The position numbers were made by a program, and so were the translations under genes. This document shows, piece by piece, positions 34,401 through 41,900 of a stretch of 64,000 nucleotides of DNA. The stretch's first letter is position 1, and each line of letters starts with the position of its first letter. Origin of the DNA: an uncultured Eggerthellaceae bacterium (GTDB lineage: Bacteria; Actinomycetota; Coriobacteriia; Coriobacteriales; Eggerthellaceae); the NCBI GenBank assembly GCA_910589125.1, contig CAJURX010000001.1, forward strand, positions 186,001 through 250,000, in the 5' to 3' direction. The notes beneath the pieces were generated by a model. It was not told the DNA's origin. It saw only the letters and a program-made list of their open reading frames with translations, and made no database searches.

Positions 34401-35500
34401 TCGATGGAGAAGGCATCCTCTGCGGCATTGAAGGGGAAGAAGTTGCCCACCTTGGCGCGCTCGGAGGCATCCGCGGGCGCATCCGTGCGCAAGCCCGCCG
34501 GCTCATCGTAGAGCACGAAGCGATTGGTCGCGCTGTCATAGCTCGCGAAGTTGTCTCGCATGTTGTAGTAGTAATATCCATCATCATCAAGCTGGAAGAG
34601 CCCTTTGACATCCTCATGCGCCGCCACCTTGCCCGCGCAGGGCGCATCCGGATCGAACAGGTACGCCAAGGAGCGCGATGCATCATCAAGGGGCTGTCCC
34701 CCATCAGCATCCGTGTTCTCGGGAGCATTCGCCACCTGCCCCGGATTCTGGGAGAGGTACTGCACGCCATTCGATATGTTCTTGTTGCCCGCATTCTCGT
34801 AGATGCGCGTCGTGCCGCCCTCGGGCGTCTCGCACGTGGCATCAGCGTAGAGCGAGGTGTGCGCATCGTAATCACCCGTGCGGGGCCACGCTGGCTCGTC
34901 TATCGGGTCGATCTCGTCGCTCAGCACAGGATAGCCATCCGAGAGGATGGGATCGACGATGTTCTGCATGCCTGGGTTGTCCAAGCCGAACTGACCGTAG
35001 CCTTGCACGAGCCCCTGGTTCCAATACCCTAAGTGCCGCATGCCATCGCCGAAGGTGAGCAGGCGGCCGTAGTTGATGCCATCGGGGTCATCGAGCCAGA
35101 TCTTGTAGTTGCGCCATGCGCTCGCCCCGCCCGTGTTCCCGAGCGTATCGCTCTTCGCGGTGGACTCGGTGCCGATCGATCCCATGCCGGCTATGGCCTC
35201 TCCGCTGCGACGCCCGGTATCGTAGTCGAACAGGTTCACGCGCGTGCCCGCTGGATCCAAGCCACGCACCACATGGCTCTCCAGGATCTCCCTCTGGGAT
35301 GCATCGCCCATATCGATGCTGGGAAGCGCTGCCCAGGCAGGAGCGGGCACGATGAGGGAGAAGGCGGTGATCAGGGCTATGAGACGAAGGATGAGCGCTC
35401 GCGGAGCGCTCCTTCTGGCTGAGGTGCGCGTGCGACCATTGGTAGATGCGATGACCATGCTTCCGATCGATCCCTCCCCGCTCTCATCTGAGATGTCCAT
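31460..35500 (-). CDS. Giant fibro-slime/SpaA-type surface adhesin (paralogue 2)
   Basis: 1346 aa, colinear with the 1474-aa paralogue. The export signal is RALILRLIALITAFSLIVPAPAWA. SIDMGDASQREILESHVVRG opens the conserved region. The fibro-slime-like region lies near 390-470 and SpaA/Cna-B-like domains near 533 (QIKKVDQDGAAVEGATFELY) and 913. A Pro/Asp/Glu-rich spacer contains LPATG near 1258, then LASTG near 1288 directly before the membrane helix and a short basic tail, the normal sorting layout. Start choices are ATG 35500 (GGGAGG very close), TTG 35509 or ATG 35458. The C-terminal LASTG is probably the used sortase site; LPATG may be a relic. Confidence 0.83.
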   Translation of the reverse strand: MDISDESGEGSIGSMVIASTNGRTRTSARRSAPRALILRLIALITAFSLIVPAPAWAALPSIDMGDASQREILESHVVRGLDPAGTRVNLFDYDTGRRSGEAIAGMGSIGTESTAKSDTLGNTGGASAWRNYKIWLDDPDGINYGRLLTFGDGMRHLGYWNQGLVQGYGQFGLDNPGMQNIVDPILSDGYPVLSDEIDPIDEPAWPRTGDYDAHTSLYADATCETPEGGTTRIYENAGNKNISNGVQYLSQNPGQVANAPENTDADGGQPLDDASRSLAYLFDPDAPCAGKVAAHEDVKGLFQLDDDGYYYYNMRDNFASYDSATNRFVLYDEPAGLRTDAPADASERAKVGNFFPFNAAEDAFSIEDGQLVNAMSADNDVSMNATPVNHHLGLTMETDFRQPVGGQVGSDPMTFEFIGDDDLWVFIDDVLVLDLGGIHSELFGTIDFSTGEVRLGTAFGNGGKIDDANTRIRTTIREMFQAAGADASMGFAGETFASNTSHTLKMFYLERGNYDSSLAMRFNLQPELYQQIKKVDQDGAAVEGATFELYSVSATTAATAEAATLDDVTYDVGRPLASMTTDSEGLTRLVDNLDHCNFADRVTDAPESRLYVLREISAPPGYRLMPHPLLLSYNRETGTFIVNNRYDTGSYASFNSYVTQISHKLTFGAYDASTGHIKATTTSVPLDQQAGGLVVAIPTIRQEARTGAQWDPLYGSNNGGLDTIAYDVGDVNALRRALLEAALRQAYMSATDDLTWGWHLYWNDIEQRLTSYRTDAEGGEEVDCALADLPGDPTRYLLNNANGDMQMVYGIVSQEAFGAGAASMDATEKYALLAERVKGELGGVEQPLPEQLQGAVSRVADQIDGLPTAGAEGAFGTRGFNAIDTSDGTQFERSFRTVINIPNDQRELRVWRVDHEDACVDGSAFALFDTAEDAMRAEDAVVVDGIVQQVTAADGTVVPTVAAGVTADLNQNPTKYHADDMDGMLVFAPYVEDGVGSAHTTWAQGADSNNGRVLYLREVKAAPGSRRNETLIPVVIGQYGIYADAGIETDHVDVLAGVGKLNCTMSTFAASPHVNLTLRYITSTMQTQVSASVPQGAASVPFEQFNAGWALDGGRQMDLTYGARSNVDYGSSAPFTTDQIGEGIGCTDAEGCCRPLFRVATGYVRTHIQQDTDAMRQAQASDECKDVNGGDLAGTDLTNLFTIRNIVRVGEVRDPSLVPPQEEVPDDGSDEPPASDGPSEDDAAIPPAEEGALPPDGDEPALPATGDAPEAEPSAPSTWLDRVLQGGPLASTGDGISALVAVMGILICASLASMLFQRQRIRTVAGAHAKKGAHARSDGSEDLKEQ

Positions 35501-35549
35501 GCCTCCCAATGGGGGGCATCTCCCCTCATGATCAGGGGGCGTGCGGGGG

Positions 35550-35565
35550 TCAGCATCCTGTTCCG
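35550..35565 (+). repeat. Degenerate third recombination-site half
   Basis: TCAGCAT-cct-GTTCCG matches 13 of 16 positions of the right half of site 1 (TCAGCAT-ttc-GTTCCG). It has the same orientation as site 1 and lies at a similar distance (about 40-60 nt) upstream of a paralogous start codon. The left arm is not conserved. Confidence 0.4.
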
Positions 35566-35751
35566 TGGCGTGTCATGTTTCCGCAGCACCCCAAGAAATA
35601 TGATGTTGTAGCTGAGAGATTCTATGGCAGCCCTCGGATGCCAGAGCGATCCTTCCCCTGAACGCTCCTTCTTCGGAGGAGAACGGAGGGAACGCACATG
35701 CCAGAGGGCTAGGATCGCCGCTCACCGCCGTGGATCATCCCCTCAGACGAC

Positions 35752-35782
35752 AAAGAGGGCCGCTCTTGTTGGCGGCCCCCTC
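35752..35782 (-). terminator. Hairpin after the DAHP synthase gene
   Basis: GGGCCGC/GCGGCCC stem, extended by imperfect GAG/CTC pairs, followed on the minus strand by CTCTTTG. It lies 56 nt after the stop of the DAHP synthase gene. Confidence 0.5.
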
Positions 35783-35837
35783 ACCTGCTGTCATGCAGCC
35801 CATCGGCGCCGAAGCGACCGAACTGGATGATGATGCG

Positions 35838-36638
35838 CTAGACGATGCGCTTGCCGAGCACCTCGGCGATCTGGCGAAGCTCTCCCACGAGCGTCTCGAA
35901 CTGCGCGGGCGTGAGCTGCTGCGGTCCGTCTGAGAGCGCGCTGGGCGGGTTGGGGTGCACCTCGATCATCAAGCTGTCAGCCCCTGCTGCCACAGCGGCC
36001 TTCGCCAGCGAAGGCACCAGGTCGCGCTGACCCGCCGGGTGCGACACGTCGATGCACACCGGGAACAGCGACTGCTTGTGGATGACGGGCACGGCTGCGA
36101 TGTCGAGCGTGAAGCGCGTGGCCGTCTCGAACGTGCGGATGCCGCGCTCGCAGAGCACGATGTTGTCATTGCCGCAGTCAGAGATGTAGTCGCACGCAGC
36201 CAGCCACTCAGCCACGGTGCCCGCGAAGCCGCGCTTGTAGAGCACCATCTTGTGAGAGTCAGCCGTTACCTGCCCGATCTTCTTCAAGAGCGAGAAGTTC
36301 TGGAAGTTGCGCGCTCCCACCTGGAGGCCATCCACGTAGGAATGCACCAGATCGCAATGGGCGGAGTCCATGACCTCGGTCAAGGTGAGCAAACCGTATC
36401 GCTCGCCCGCGTCCCTCATGATCTTGAGCGCCTCCTCGCCGAGGCCCTGGAATGAATGGGGATTGGTGCGGGGCTTGAAGGCGCCGCCGCGGACCCAGTG
36501 AAGGCCCAGGTCCTTCACGCACTGGGCCACCTCGTCGAACTGCTCGGCAGATTCGACGGAGCATGGCCCTGCATAGATGGTTATCTCGTCCGTGCGCTGG
36601 CCGAGATCGGGTATCTGGGGGATGTTCTCGTGGCTCAT
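35838..36638 (-). CDS. DAHP synthase, type I-beta (AroA/KdsA fold)
   Basis: Condenses phosphoenolpyruvate with erythrose 4-phosphate, the first step of the shikimate pathway. 266 aa. YAGPCSVES, VRGGAFKPRTNPHSFQGLG, LTEVMDS, GARNFQNFSLLKK, CERGIRTFE and DVSHPAGQRD are the family blocks, including the metal ligands Cys, His, Glu and Asp. There is no fused ferredoxin-like or chorismate-mutase domain; the mutase is encoded by the next upstream gene, which overlaps by ATGA, so a two-protein complex is likely. Confidence 0.94.
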   Translation of the reverse strand: MSHENIPQIPDLGQRTDEITIYAGPCSVESAEQFDEVAQCVKDLGLHWVRGGAFKPRTNPHSFQGLGEEALKIMRDAGERYGLLTLTEVMDSAHCDLVHSYVDGLQVGARNFQNFSLLKKIGQVTADSHKMVLYKRGFAGTVAEWLAACDYISDCGNDNIVLCERGIRTFETATRFTLDIAAVPVIHKQSLFPVCIDVSHPAGQRDLVPSLAKAAVAAGADSLMIEVHPNPPSALSDGPQQLTPAQFETLVGELRQIAEVLGKRIV

Positions 36639-36916
36639 ACTGACGGCGTCTCCTTCATGACCTTCAAGATGGTCGTGTAGATCTCTCTCAGGTTCTCGTT
36701 GTAGAGCGGGCCGTTGTTGTAGCCTGCTACCTTCGTCAGTATCTCCTCTTCGCGACGTGCGTCGAACAGCCCCATCTTGGCCTCCGGCTTCAGCCCACGA
36801 ATGACGAGCGAATGTCCGGCGCGCTTGTTCAGGAGCTCGACGAGCTGCTCGTCTATCTCGTCGATGTTGCGCCGATGCTTCTCGATCTCCTCGAATGCCT
36901 GGTTGGTATCTGGCAT
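36635..36916 (-). CDS. Chorismate mutase, AroQ class
   Basis: Converts chorismate to prephenate. 93 aa from MPDTNQAFEEIEKHRR. It has the all-helical AroQ pattern with RRNIDEIDEQLVELLNKRAG, the second helix containing ARREEEILTKV and the C-terminal NENLREIYTTIL. It overlaps the DAHP synthase start by four bases. In many bacteria the two are one fused, feedback-regulated protein; here they are separate but coupled. Confidence 0.93.
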   Translation of the reverse strand: MPDTNQAFEEIEKHRRNIDEIDEQLVELLNKRAGHSLVIRGLKPEAKMGLFDARREEEILTKVAGYNNGPLYNENLREIYTTILKVMKETPSV

Positions 36917-36952
36917 CTCCTCATCCTTTCGGATCATGGCTCTAGCGCTCAA

Positions 36953-36970
36953 AGGGCGAAGGTCCGCCCT
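36953..36970 (-). terminator. Short hairpin between TatD-like and chorismate mutase genes
   Basis: AGGGCG/CGCCCT around a six-base loop, followed by TTTG on the minus strand. It could end the TatD-like transcript. Confidence 0.35.
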
Positions 36971-37016
36971 GTCTGCGCGTGCGCGCTATGATACACCCGA
37001 TGAGGAGCAGACCCCA

Positions 37017-37787
37017 CTACATGAAAGGCGTGCGGAGCACGCGTTCGGAGTTCTGAGCGCAGACCTCCATCAGATGAGCCCGGCTGCACCCGCGAAGCTC
37101 CGCGAGCGCCGTGATGGTGTTGGCCATCTCCTGCGTCCAGATCCCCACATCCCAGCTCGAACCCTCATGGGGTGGGCTATCGGTCTCCACGAGCAGCTGC
37201 GCCTCTGGGATGGCAGCCGCGAAGGCCGCGCCTCTCTCCGTTGCCATCATGCGCATGCCCACCGACATCATGGCCTCCATGGACAAGGCGCGCCCGAACT
37301 CCTCATGAGAGCCCTGGAACCAATGGAAGAGGCAGGTGTTGGTCTCGTTCGTGCCAATGCGATCCAAGGCATCCATCAGCACGCTGGCCGCATGGACGGC
37401 ATGGAAGGTGAGCACCCGGCCATCGCCTGCCGCATGCACGCTCGCGAGGATGCGCTCGAGCACCTCGATCTGACGCGCCTTGGTATCCTTGCGGCTGCTG
37501 GCAAGGTCCAACCCGATCTCTCCCACGAAGGGCGCATCGGCCACGAGCGACTCGAAGCGCGCGATATCCACTTCGCTCACGCGCCTATCCGCTATCCACC
37601 AAGGGTGCAGCCCGAGCGAGAGATGGATGTCGTCGCATCCCTGGAACTTCTCCACATCGGACACGTAGCTGGACGGCACGACCGTGCAGCTGAGCGCGAC
37701 GATGCCCGCCGCATGCGATGCACGCGCCACCCCTTCGCTGCCCTCAGCGAAATCAAGGTGGCAATGCATGTCATAGAGCATATCCAT
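37017..37787 (-). CDS. TatD-family metal-dependent hydrolase
   Basis: Amidohydrolase-fold enzyme, 256 aa. Motifs in order: MHCHLDF, LSLGLHPWW, FVGEIGLD, VLTFHAVH, CLFHWFQG and LLVETDSPP, the expected metal ligands of the TatD group (3'-5' DNase or D-aminoacyl-tRNA deacylase-like activities are known). The exact substrate cannot be read from the sequence. It is divergent from uppP across 220 nt. Confidence 0.85.
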   Translation of the reverse strand: MDMLYDMHCHLDFAEGSEGVARASHAAGIVALSCTVVPSSYVSDVEKFQGCDDIHLSLGLHPWWIADRRVSEVDIARFESLVADAPFVGEIGLDLASSRKDTKARQIEVLERILASVHAAGDGRVLTFHAVHAASVLMDALDRIGTNETNTCLFHWFQGSHEEFGRALSMEAMMSVGMRMMATERGAAFAAAIPEAQLLVETDSPPHEGSSWDVGIWTQEMANTITALAELRGCSRAHLMEVCAQNSERVLRTPFM

Positions 37788-37904
37788 CTTGCGATCCCTC
37801 CGGCTTCCACGCTCAGGCCCCCTATGAGCCAGCGCACACTATACGGACCTGATAGCGGATGAGCTGCGATGCCAAGACGATAGCACCTCCCCGTATCCAA
37901 GCTG

Positions 37905-37919
37905 TTCACGAAACGTGAA
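37905..37919. promoter_or_regulatory. Operator-like dyad upstream of uppP
   Basis: Perfect inverted repeat TTCACG-AAA-CGTGAA, about 90 nt upstream of uppP in the divergent region with the TatD-like gene. It is typical in size for a dimeric repressor site. Confidence 0.45.
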
Positions 37920-37920
37920 G

Positions 37921-37940
37921 GAGCATGCGAGCGCATGCTC
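37921..37940. promoter_or_regulatory. Second palindrome upstream of uppP
   Basis: Perfect 8-bp arms GAGCATGC/GCATGCTC around GAGC, one base from the previous dyad. It could be an operator or an mRNA hairpin. Confidence 0.45.
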
Positions 37941-38007
37941 GGTGTTGCCGTGCGCGCGCCATTGCGTCATCATGGCAGGCTCTTGGAACCGGGAAGGGTG
38001 AGCAGAC

Positions 38008-38943
38008 ATGGACATGATCATCGAGACATTGAAGGCGTTCCTGATCGGCGTGGTCGAGGGCATCACCGAATGGCTGCCCATCTCATCCACCGGTCACATG
38101 ATCTTGGTGGATGAGTTCGTGAGGCTCCAGGTATCTGATGCATTCCGCGACCTGTTCCTGGTGGTCATCCAGATCGGCGCCATCCTGGCCGTCATCATCC
38201 TGTACTTCCACAAGCTCAACCCGCTCTCGCCCAAGAAGGATGCAGCTCAGAAGCGCGAGACCTGGAAGCTCTGGGGGATGGTCGTGATCGGCTGCATCCC
38301 CGCAGCCATCATCGGGATCGCATTCGATGACTTCTTCACCGAGCACTTCCATAACGCCTGGACCGTCGCGACAGCGCTCATCGTCTACGGCATCGTGTTC
38401 ATCGTGCTCGAGCGGCACAACAGGAAGCGCGAGGCGGCGCACCTGGCCGCGATGACCCCTCACGGCAAGCACGCCCGCGTGGGCAGCGGCACCGACGGCG
38501 ACGATGCGGAGATGGAGCTGTTCCGCGTGCGCACGGTGGATGACATCGACTGGAAGACCGCGCTCAAGATAGGGTGCTTCCAGGTGTTGGCCATCGTGCC
38601 CGGCACCTCTCGGTCCGGCTCCACCATCATCGGCGGCATGCTCTGCGGATGCTCCCGCACCGCTGCCGCTGAATTCACGTTCTTCCTGGCCATCCCCATC
38701 ATGTTCGGATGGGGGCTCTTGAAGACCGTCAAGTACGTCATGGAGCTCGGGTTCTCCATGAGCGCCACCGAGATATCCGTCCTCGTGACGGGCGTGGTGA
38801 CCGCCTTCGTCGTATCCATCGTATCCATCAAGTTCCTGATGGGCTATATCAAGAAGAACGACTTCACCGCCTTCGGCGTCTACCGCATCATCCTGGGCGT
38901 GGCCGTGCTCGGCTACTTCGGAGCCAGGCTCTTCTTGGGCTAG
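38008..38943 (+). CDS. uppP: Undecaprenyl-diphosphatase UppP/BacA
   Basis: Membrane enzyme that recycles undecaprenyl pyrophosphate for cell-wall synthesis and can give bacitracin tolerance. 311 aa, about 35-40 longer than E. coli BacA. Active-site motifs are GVVEGITEWLPISSTGH (near the N-terminus) and PGTSRSGSTIIGGM (about 200). The extra length is a charged cytosolic loop around residues 135-180 (KREAAHLAAMTPHGKHARVG and an acidic stretch). Six or more membrane helices are visible. GAAGGG and GTGAG precede the ATG. Confidence 0.94.
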   Translation: MDMIIETLKAFLIGVVEGITEWLPISSTGHMILVDEFVRLQVSDAFRDLFLVVIQIGAILAVIILYFHKLNPLSPKKDAAQKRETWKLWGMVVIGCIPAAIIGIAFDDFFTEHFHNAWTVATALIVYGIVFIVLERHNRKREAAHLAAMTPHGKHARVGSGTDGDDAEMELFRVRTVDDIDWKTALKIGCFQVLAIVPGTSRSGSTIIGGMLCGCSRTAAAEFTFFLAIPIMFGWGLLKTVKYVMELGFSMSATEISVLVTGVVTAFVVSIVSIKFLMGYIKKNDFTAFGVYRIILGVAVLGYFGARLFLG

Positions 38944-39001
38944 CCACAAGGCAGGCGAAGGACCGCATCCCTTGCTGGCGCGCTCCCTTGGGGCGGGAGG
39001 G

Positions 39002-39847
39002 CTAGAAGAACACGATGACGAGCAAGATGACGATCAAGAGGGCGATCACGGGCACCGCTATCTTGACGAAGGGCGGCAGGGTGGCAAAGCCGCTCCGATG
39101 CCCATAGTTCGCGCTGCCGCTGATCGCATCCGACAGGGACCCCAAGTCGGTGCGCCTGCTGAGGGCACCACCGCTTCCCGCGTGCGAGCGCCATTTCGCC
39201 TTCGGATTGGAGGTGTCGATCATGGGATCGGGCTTGTCTGATTCCTCCACCGAATAGGAGACGAGCCTGTTCATCTCATTGAATGCGCGAGAATCTATGC
39301 TGCCGCGCCCATCGATGACCTCGCGATTCGTCGTGCGCGTCCCTCGATGGGTGGAGAGCGCATCGCGCGCTTCGCGCGCCTGCTCATAGCCCTCGCGCGC
39401 ACCCTGCGCCCGCGTCCTGCTCTCCTGCGTGGTCAGGGGCCGCACCACGCGATGGGACCGATGGATGCCATGCGCCTCCTGCTCGTGGATCCCAGAGGTG
39501 GTGCGCGCATTGGCCGCCTCCATGTCGCGCTTGGCTTGGCGACGCTGCGCTTGGAGCTTCTCCTCCTCAGCCCGGCGCGCCTCTAAGATGCGCAGCTGGT
39601 TCTGGCGCTCCTTCAAGCGCAGGGAGTTCTCGTTGTAGCTCTTCGCCGTCTCCTGCGAGCGCATCCGAGCGCTGCGCGCACGCGCGGCATCCTGCGCCGC
39701 ATAGGAGGATACGATGGAGTCTCGCGAAGCGCGGCTGGTCACTTGGCCGCGATTGCCGAACGAGCGGCGACCACCCGCCTGCGATGCTCCCTCCTTGGCA
39801 CGTCCGTCATAGAGGATCTGCGGACGATCATCGTGGTTGCTGTTCAT
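39002..39847 (-). CDS. Tail-anchored protein of unknown function
   Basis: Not recognised. 281 aa: a basic, Ala/Arg/Glu/Gln-rich N-terminal half with coiled-coil character (about 60-150), a Ser/Thr-rich middle with HRSHRVVRPLTTQESRTRAQ, and a single C-terminal membrane helix (IAVPVIALLIVILLVIVFF) at the extreme end, so the bulk should face the cytosol. GGAGGG precedes the ATG. It is 15 nt downstream of the Fe-S protein gene and probably in the same operon, which might suggest a membrane partner of it; that is inference only. Confidence 0.65.
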   Translation of the reverse strand: MNSNHDDRPQILYDGRAKEGASQAGGRRSFGNRGQVTSRASRDSIVSSYAAQDAARARSARMRSQETAKSYNENSLRLKERQNQLRILEARRAEEEKLQAQRRQAKRDMEAANARTTSGIHEQEAHGIHRSHRVVRPLTTQESRTRAQGAREGYEQAREARDALSTHRGTRTTNREVIDGRGSIDSRAFNEMNRLVSYSVEESDKPDPMIDTSNPKAKWRSHAGSGGALSRRTDLGSLSDAISGSANYGHRSGFATLPPFVKIAVPVIALLIVILLVIVFF

Positions 39848-39862
39848 CCCCTACCCTCCTGG

Positions 39863-41170
39863 CTAGAAGAACGTCTGGTTGAGCCACGGCCCGTATTCGC
39901 CGGTCCACATGTCATTGAGCTGCTGGAACACCTGCGTCCAATCGATCCTCACGCCGAAGAGCGCTTCAAGGTAGTGGAGGCTCTCCATCCCTTCCGCAGG
40001 GGCGCCGAGGAGCGCTTGCGCCACCGTGTAGGTGCAAGTGGGGCACATGGTGATGAGCGCATCCGCACCCGTGCGCTTCGCCTCTCCGATCACGCGCCAT
40101 ACGCGCTCATCGGTGATGGCCGCATCATAGGAGGCCACCGCGCCTCCCGCGCCGCAGCAGAGCGTGCCGCGCTTGGCATGATCCATCTCGAACTGGGTCG
40201 CTTCAGGTGCGAACTGCGCGAACAGCGCGCGCAGCGCATTCGCGTTCCGTGCATCCTCGCGATCATGGCACGAATCGAAGAAGGTGATGGAGGCGAGCGG
40301 CACAGGATCGAAGCCCGACTCCTCCCCGCGCTCCACGCGCGCCCGCGCGCCTTCGAGCAAGAGCTCCGGGAGCGGCGTGATGGTGATGCCAGCGGGCAGG
40401 TCAGGGCGGAACTCGTCAGCGCACCCCGGACAGATGGTCACCATGCGCGTGATGCCCGCCTGCTGCATGCGCTCGATGATGGACGCGCGCAGGTCATGCG
40501 CTCGCTCGAAGAGGCCCGCGCTCATGAGGGGGCTTCCGCAGCATGCGTCGGAGAGTGCCCACGACACGCCCGAAGCGCTCAGCCACGCACCTGCCGCACG
40601 CACCACCTCGGGCGCGTAGGATGCGAGCGAGCATCCGGGGAAGAAGAGCGCATCTGCAAGCCCAGGACCATGCTCGGCTGCCGCATCCAACGTGACCAGG
40701 TCCGCATATCCGATGCCGTAGATGGCGCGATAGGCGCTGAAGATATGCCATTCGTTATCCACCATGACCAGCTTGGAATCATCAGGGGGCATCAGATCCG
40801 CGCGCATGAACAGCTCGCGCCATGCGCGCATGTGGTCGGGCGCACCGATGTGGCGGGCGCATGCCGCCGTGCAATGCCCGCAGAAGCAGCACCGCCTGAG
40901 CGTGTTGTAGAGCTCATAGTCCTCTTGGACGAGCTCTATCAGAGCTTGGGGCTGCTCGTCATGCGGACGAGAGGTGATGGCCTGATACGCAGCGATGACC
41001 TGGCCCATGTCAAGGCCGGGACCTTCCAGGATATCGCAACGGCGCGTGCACTTCCCGCAGTGCGAGCACGTGAGCTGGCCATCCATCCATGCAGCGAGGA
41101 TGTCCAGCTTCTTGGAACCCGCCTTCGCAAGCGAGCTCACCTCATCCTGTGTTAGCCTCGAAGCGCCCAT
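39863..41170 (-). CDS. CCG-domain Fe-S oxidoreductase (HdrD/GlpC-like)
   Basis: Electron-transfer protein resembling heterodisulfide reductase subunit D and GlpC/LutA-type subunits. 435 aa from MGASRLTQDEVSSL; the longer frame is not supported. The N-terminal half has two 4Fe-4S motifs (CSHCGKCTRRCD and CCFCGHCTAACAR), followed by two cysteine-rich CCG modules (FFPGCSLASY...CCGSPLMSAGLFERA and FFDSCHD...CCGAGGAVASYD). The oxidoreductase partner is not in the window. There are no membrane helices of its own, but the next gene encodes a tail-anchored protein. Confidence 0.85.
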   Translation of the reverse strand: MGASRLTQDEVSSLAKAGSKKLDILAAWMDGQLTCSHCGKCTRRCDILEGPGLDMGQVIAAYQAITSRPHDEQPQALIELVQEDYELYNTLRRCCFCGHCTAACARHIGAPDHMRAWRELFMRADLMPPDDSKLVMVDNEWHIFSAYRAIYGIGYADLVTLDAAAEHGPGLADALFFPGCSLASYAPEVVRAAGAWLSASGVSWALSDACCGSPLMSAGLFERAHDLRASIIERMQQAGITRMVTICPGCADEFRPDLPAGITITPLPELLLEGARARVERGEESGFDPVPLASITFFDSCHDREDARNANALRALFAQFAPEATQFEMDHAKRGTLCCGAGGAVASYDAAITDERVWRVIGEAKRTGADALITMCPTCTYTVAQALLGAPAEGMESLHYLEALFGVRIDWTQVFQQLNDMWTGEYGPWLNQTFF

Positions 41171-41300
41171 GTGCCCGCTTGCCGCCTTTGCCGTCAGAGT
41201 GTGCCGAATCGCCGAAAGAACAAGGCTCGCACGCGTGCAAGCCCTAGAATCTTGCTCTGGATAGGATAACCCACAGCGCGTCTGAATAGGAGCTCCCACC

Positions 41301-41900
41301 ATGAATGTTGTCTGTCTTGACCTTGAAGGGGTACTGGTCCCAGAGATCTGGATCGCGTTCGCTGAGGCCACGGAGATCGAGGGGCTGAAGCGGACCACGC
41401 GCGACGAGCCCGACTACGACAAGCTCATGGGATATCGCCTGAAGCTCTTGCGCGAGCACGGGTACAAGCTCGCAGACATCCAAGCGGTCATCGAGAAGAT
41501 GGACCCGATGCCCGGTGCCAAGGCATTCCTGGACGAGCTGCGCGCGATGACGCAGGTCATCATCATCTCGGACACGTTCTCTCAGTTCGCCAAGCCCTTG
41601 ATGGCCAAGCTCGGATGGCCCACCATCTTCTGCAACGAGCTCATCGTCGCCGAGGATGGAGAGGTGACCGGCTTCCAGATGCGCTGCGAGGAGACGAAGC
41701 TGACCACCGTGCGCGCGCTGCATGAGGCGGGACTCGAGACCATCGCCTCGGGAGATTCCTACAATGACGTGCAGATGATCCTGCACTCCAAGGCCGGGTT
41801 CTTCTTCCGCACCACCGATGCGCTCAAGCAGGAATACCCGGATGTGCCGGCATACGAGGAGTACGCAGAGCTCTTGGAGGCCATCAAGTGCGCGCTTTGA
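41301..41900 (+). CDS. thrH: ThrH-type phosphoserine phosphatase/homoserine phosphotransferase
   Basis: HAD-family enzyme, 199 aa. CLDLEGVLVPEIWIAFAEAT and TTRDEPDYDKLM are hallmarks of ThrH, which dephosphorylates phosphoserine and can pass the phosphate to homoserine. HAD motif I is DLEGV, motif II IISDTFS and motif III GDSYND. AGGAG stands eight bases before the ATG. Its TGA stop directly abuts the elp3 stop on the other strand, forming TGATCA, so the convergent genes share no spacer. Confidence 0.92.
   Translation: MNVVCLDLEGVLVPEIWIAFAEATEIEGLKRTTRDEPDYDKLMGYRLKLLREHGYKLADIQAVIEKMDPMPGAKAFLDELRAMTQVIIISDTFSQFAKPLMAKLGWPTIFCNELIVAEDGEVTGFQMRCEETKLTTVRALHEAGLETIASGDSYNDVQMILHSKAGFFFRTTDALKQEYPDVPAYEEYAELLEAIKCAL

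Larger units (their letters stand above)
35501..35837. other. Intergenic region upstream of adhesin 2
   Basis: 337 bp with no gene. It holds a partial recombination-site match (35550-35565), the adhesin 2 leader and the hairpin after the DAHP synthase gene. No good -35/-10 pair was found; TAGAAT on the minus strand about 120 nt upstream of the start is a weak -10 candidate. Confidence 0.45.
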
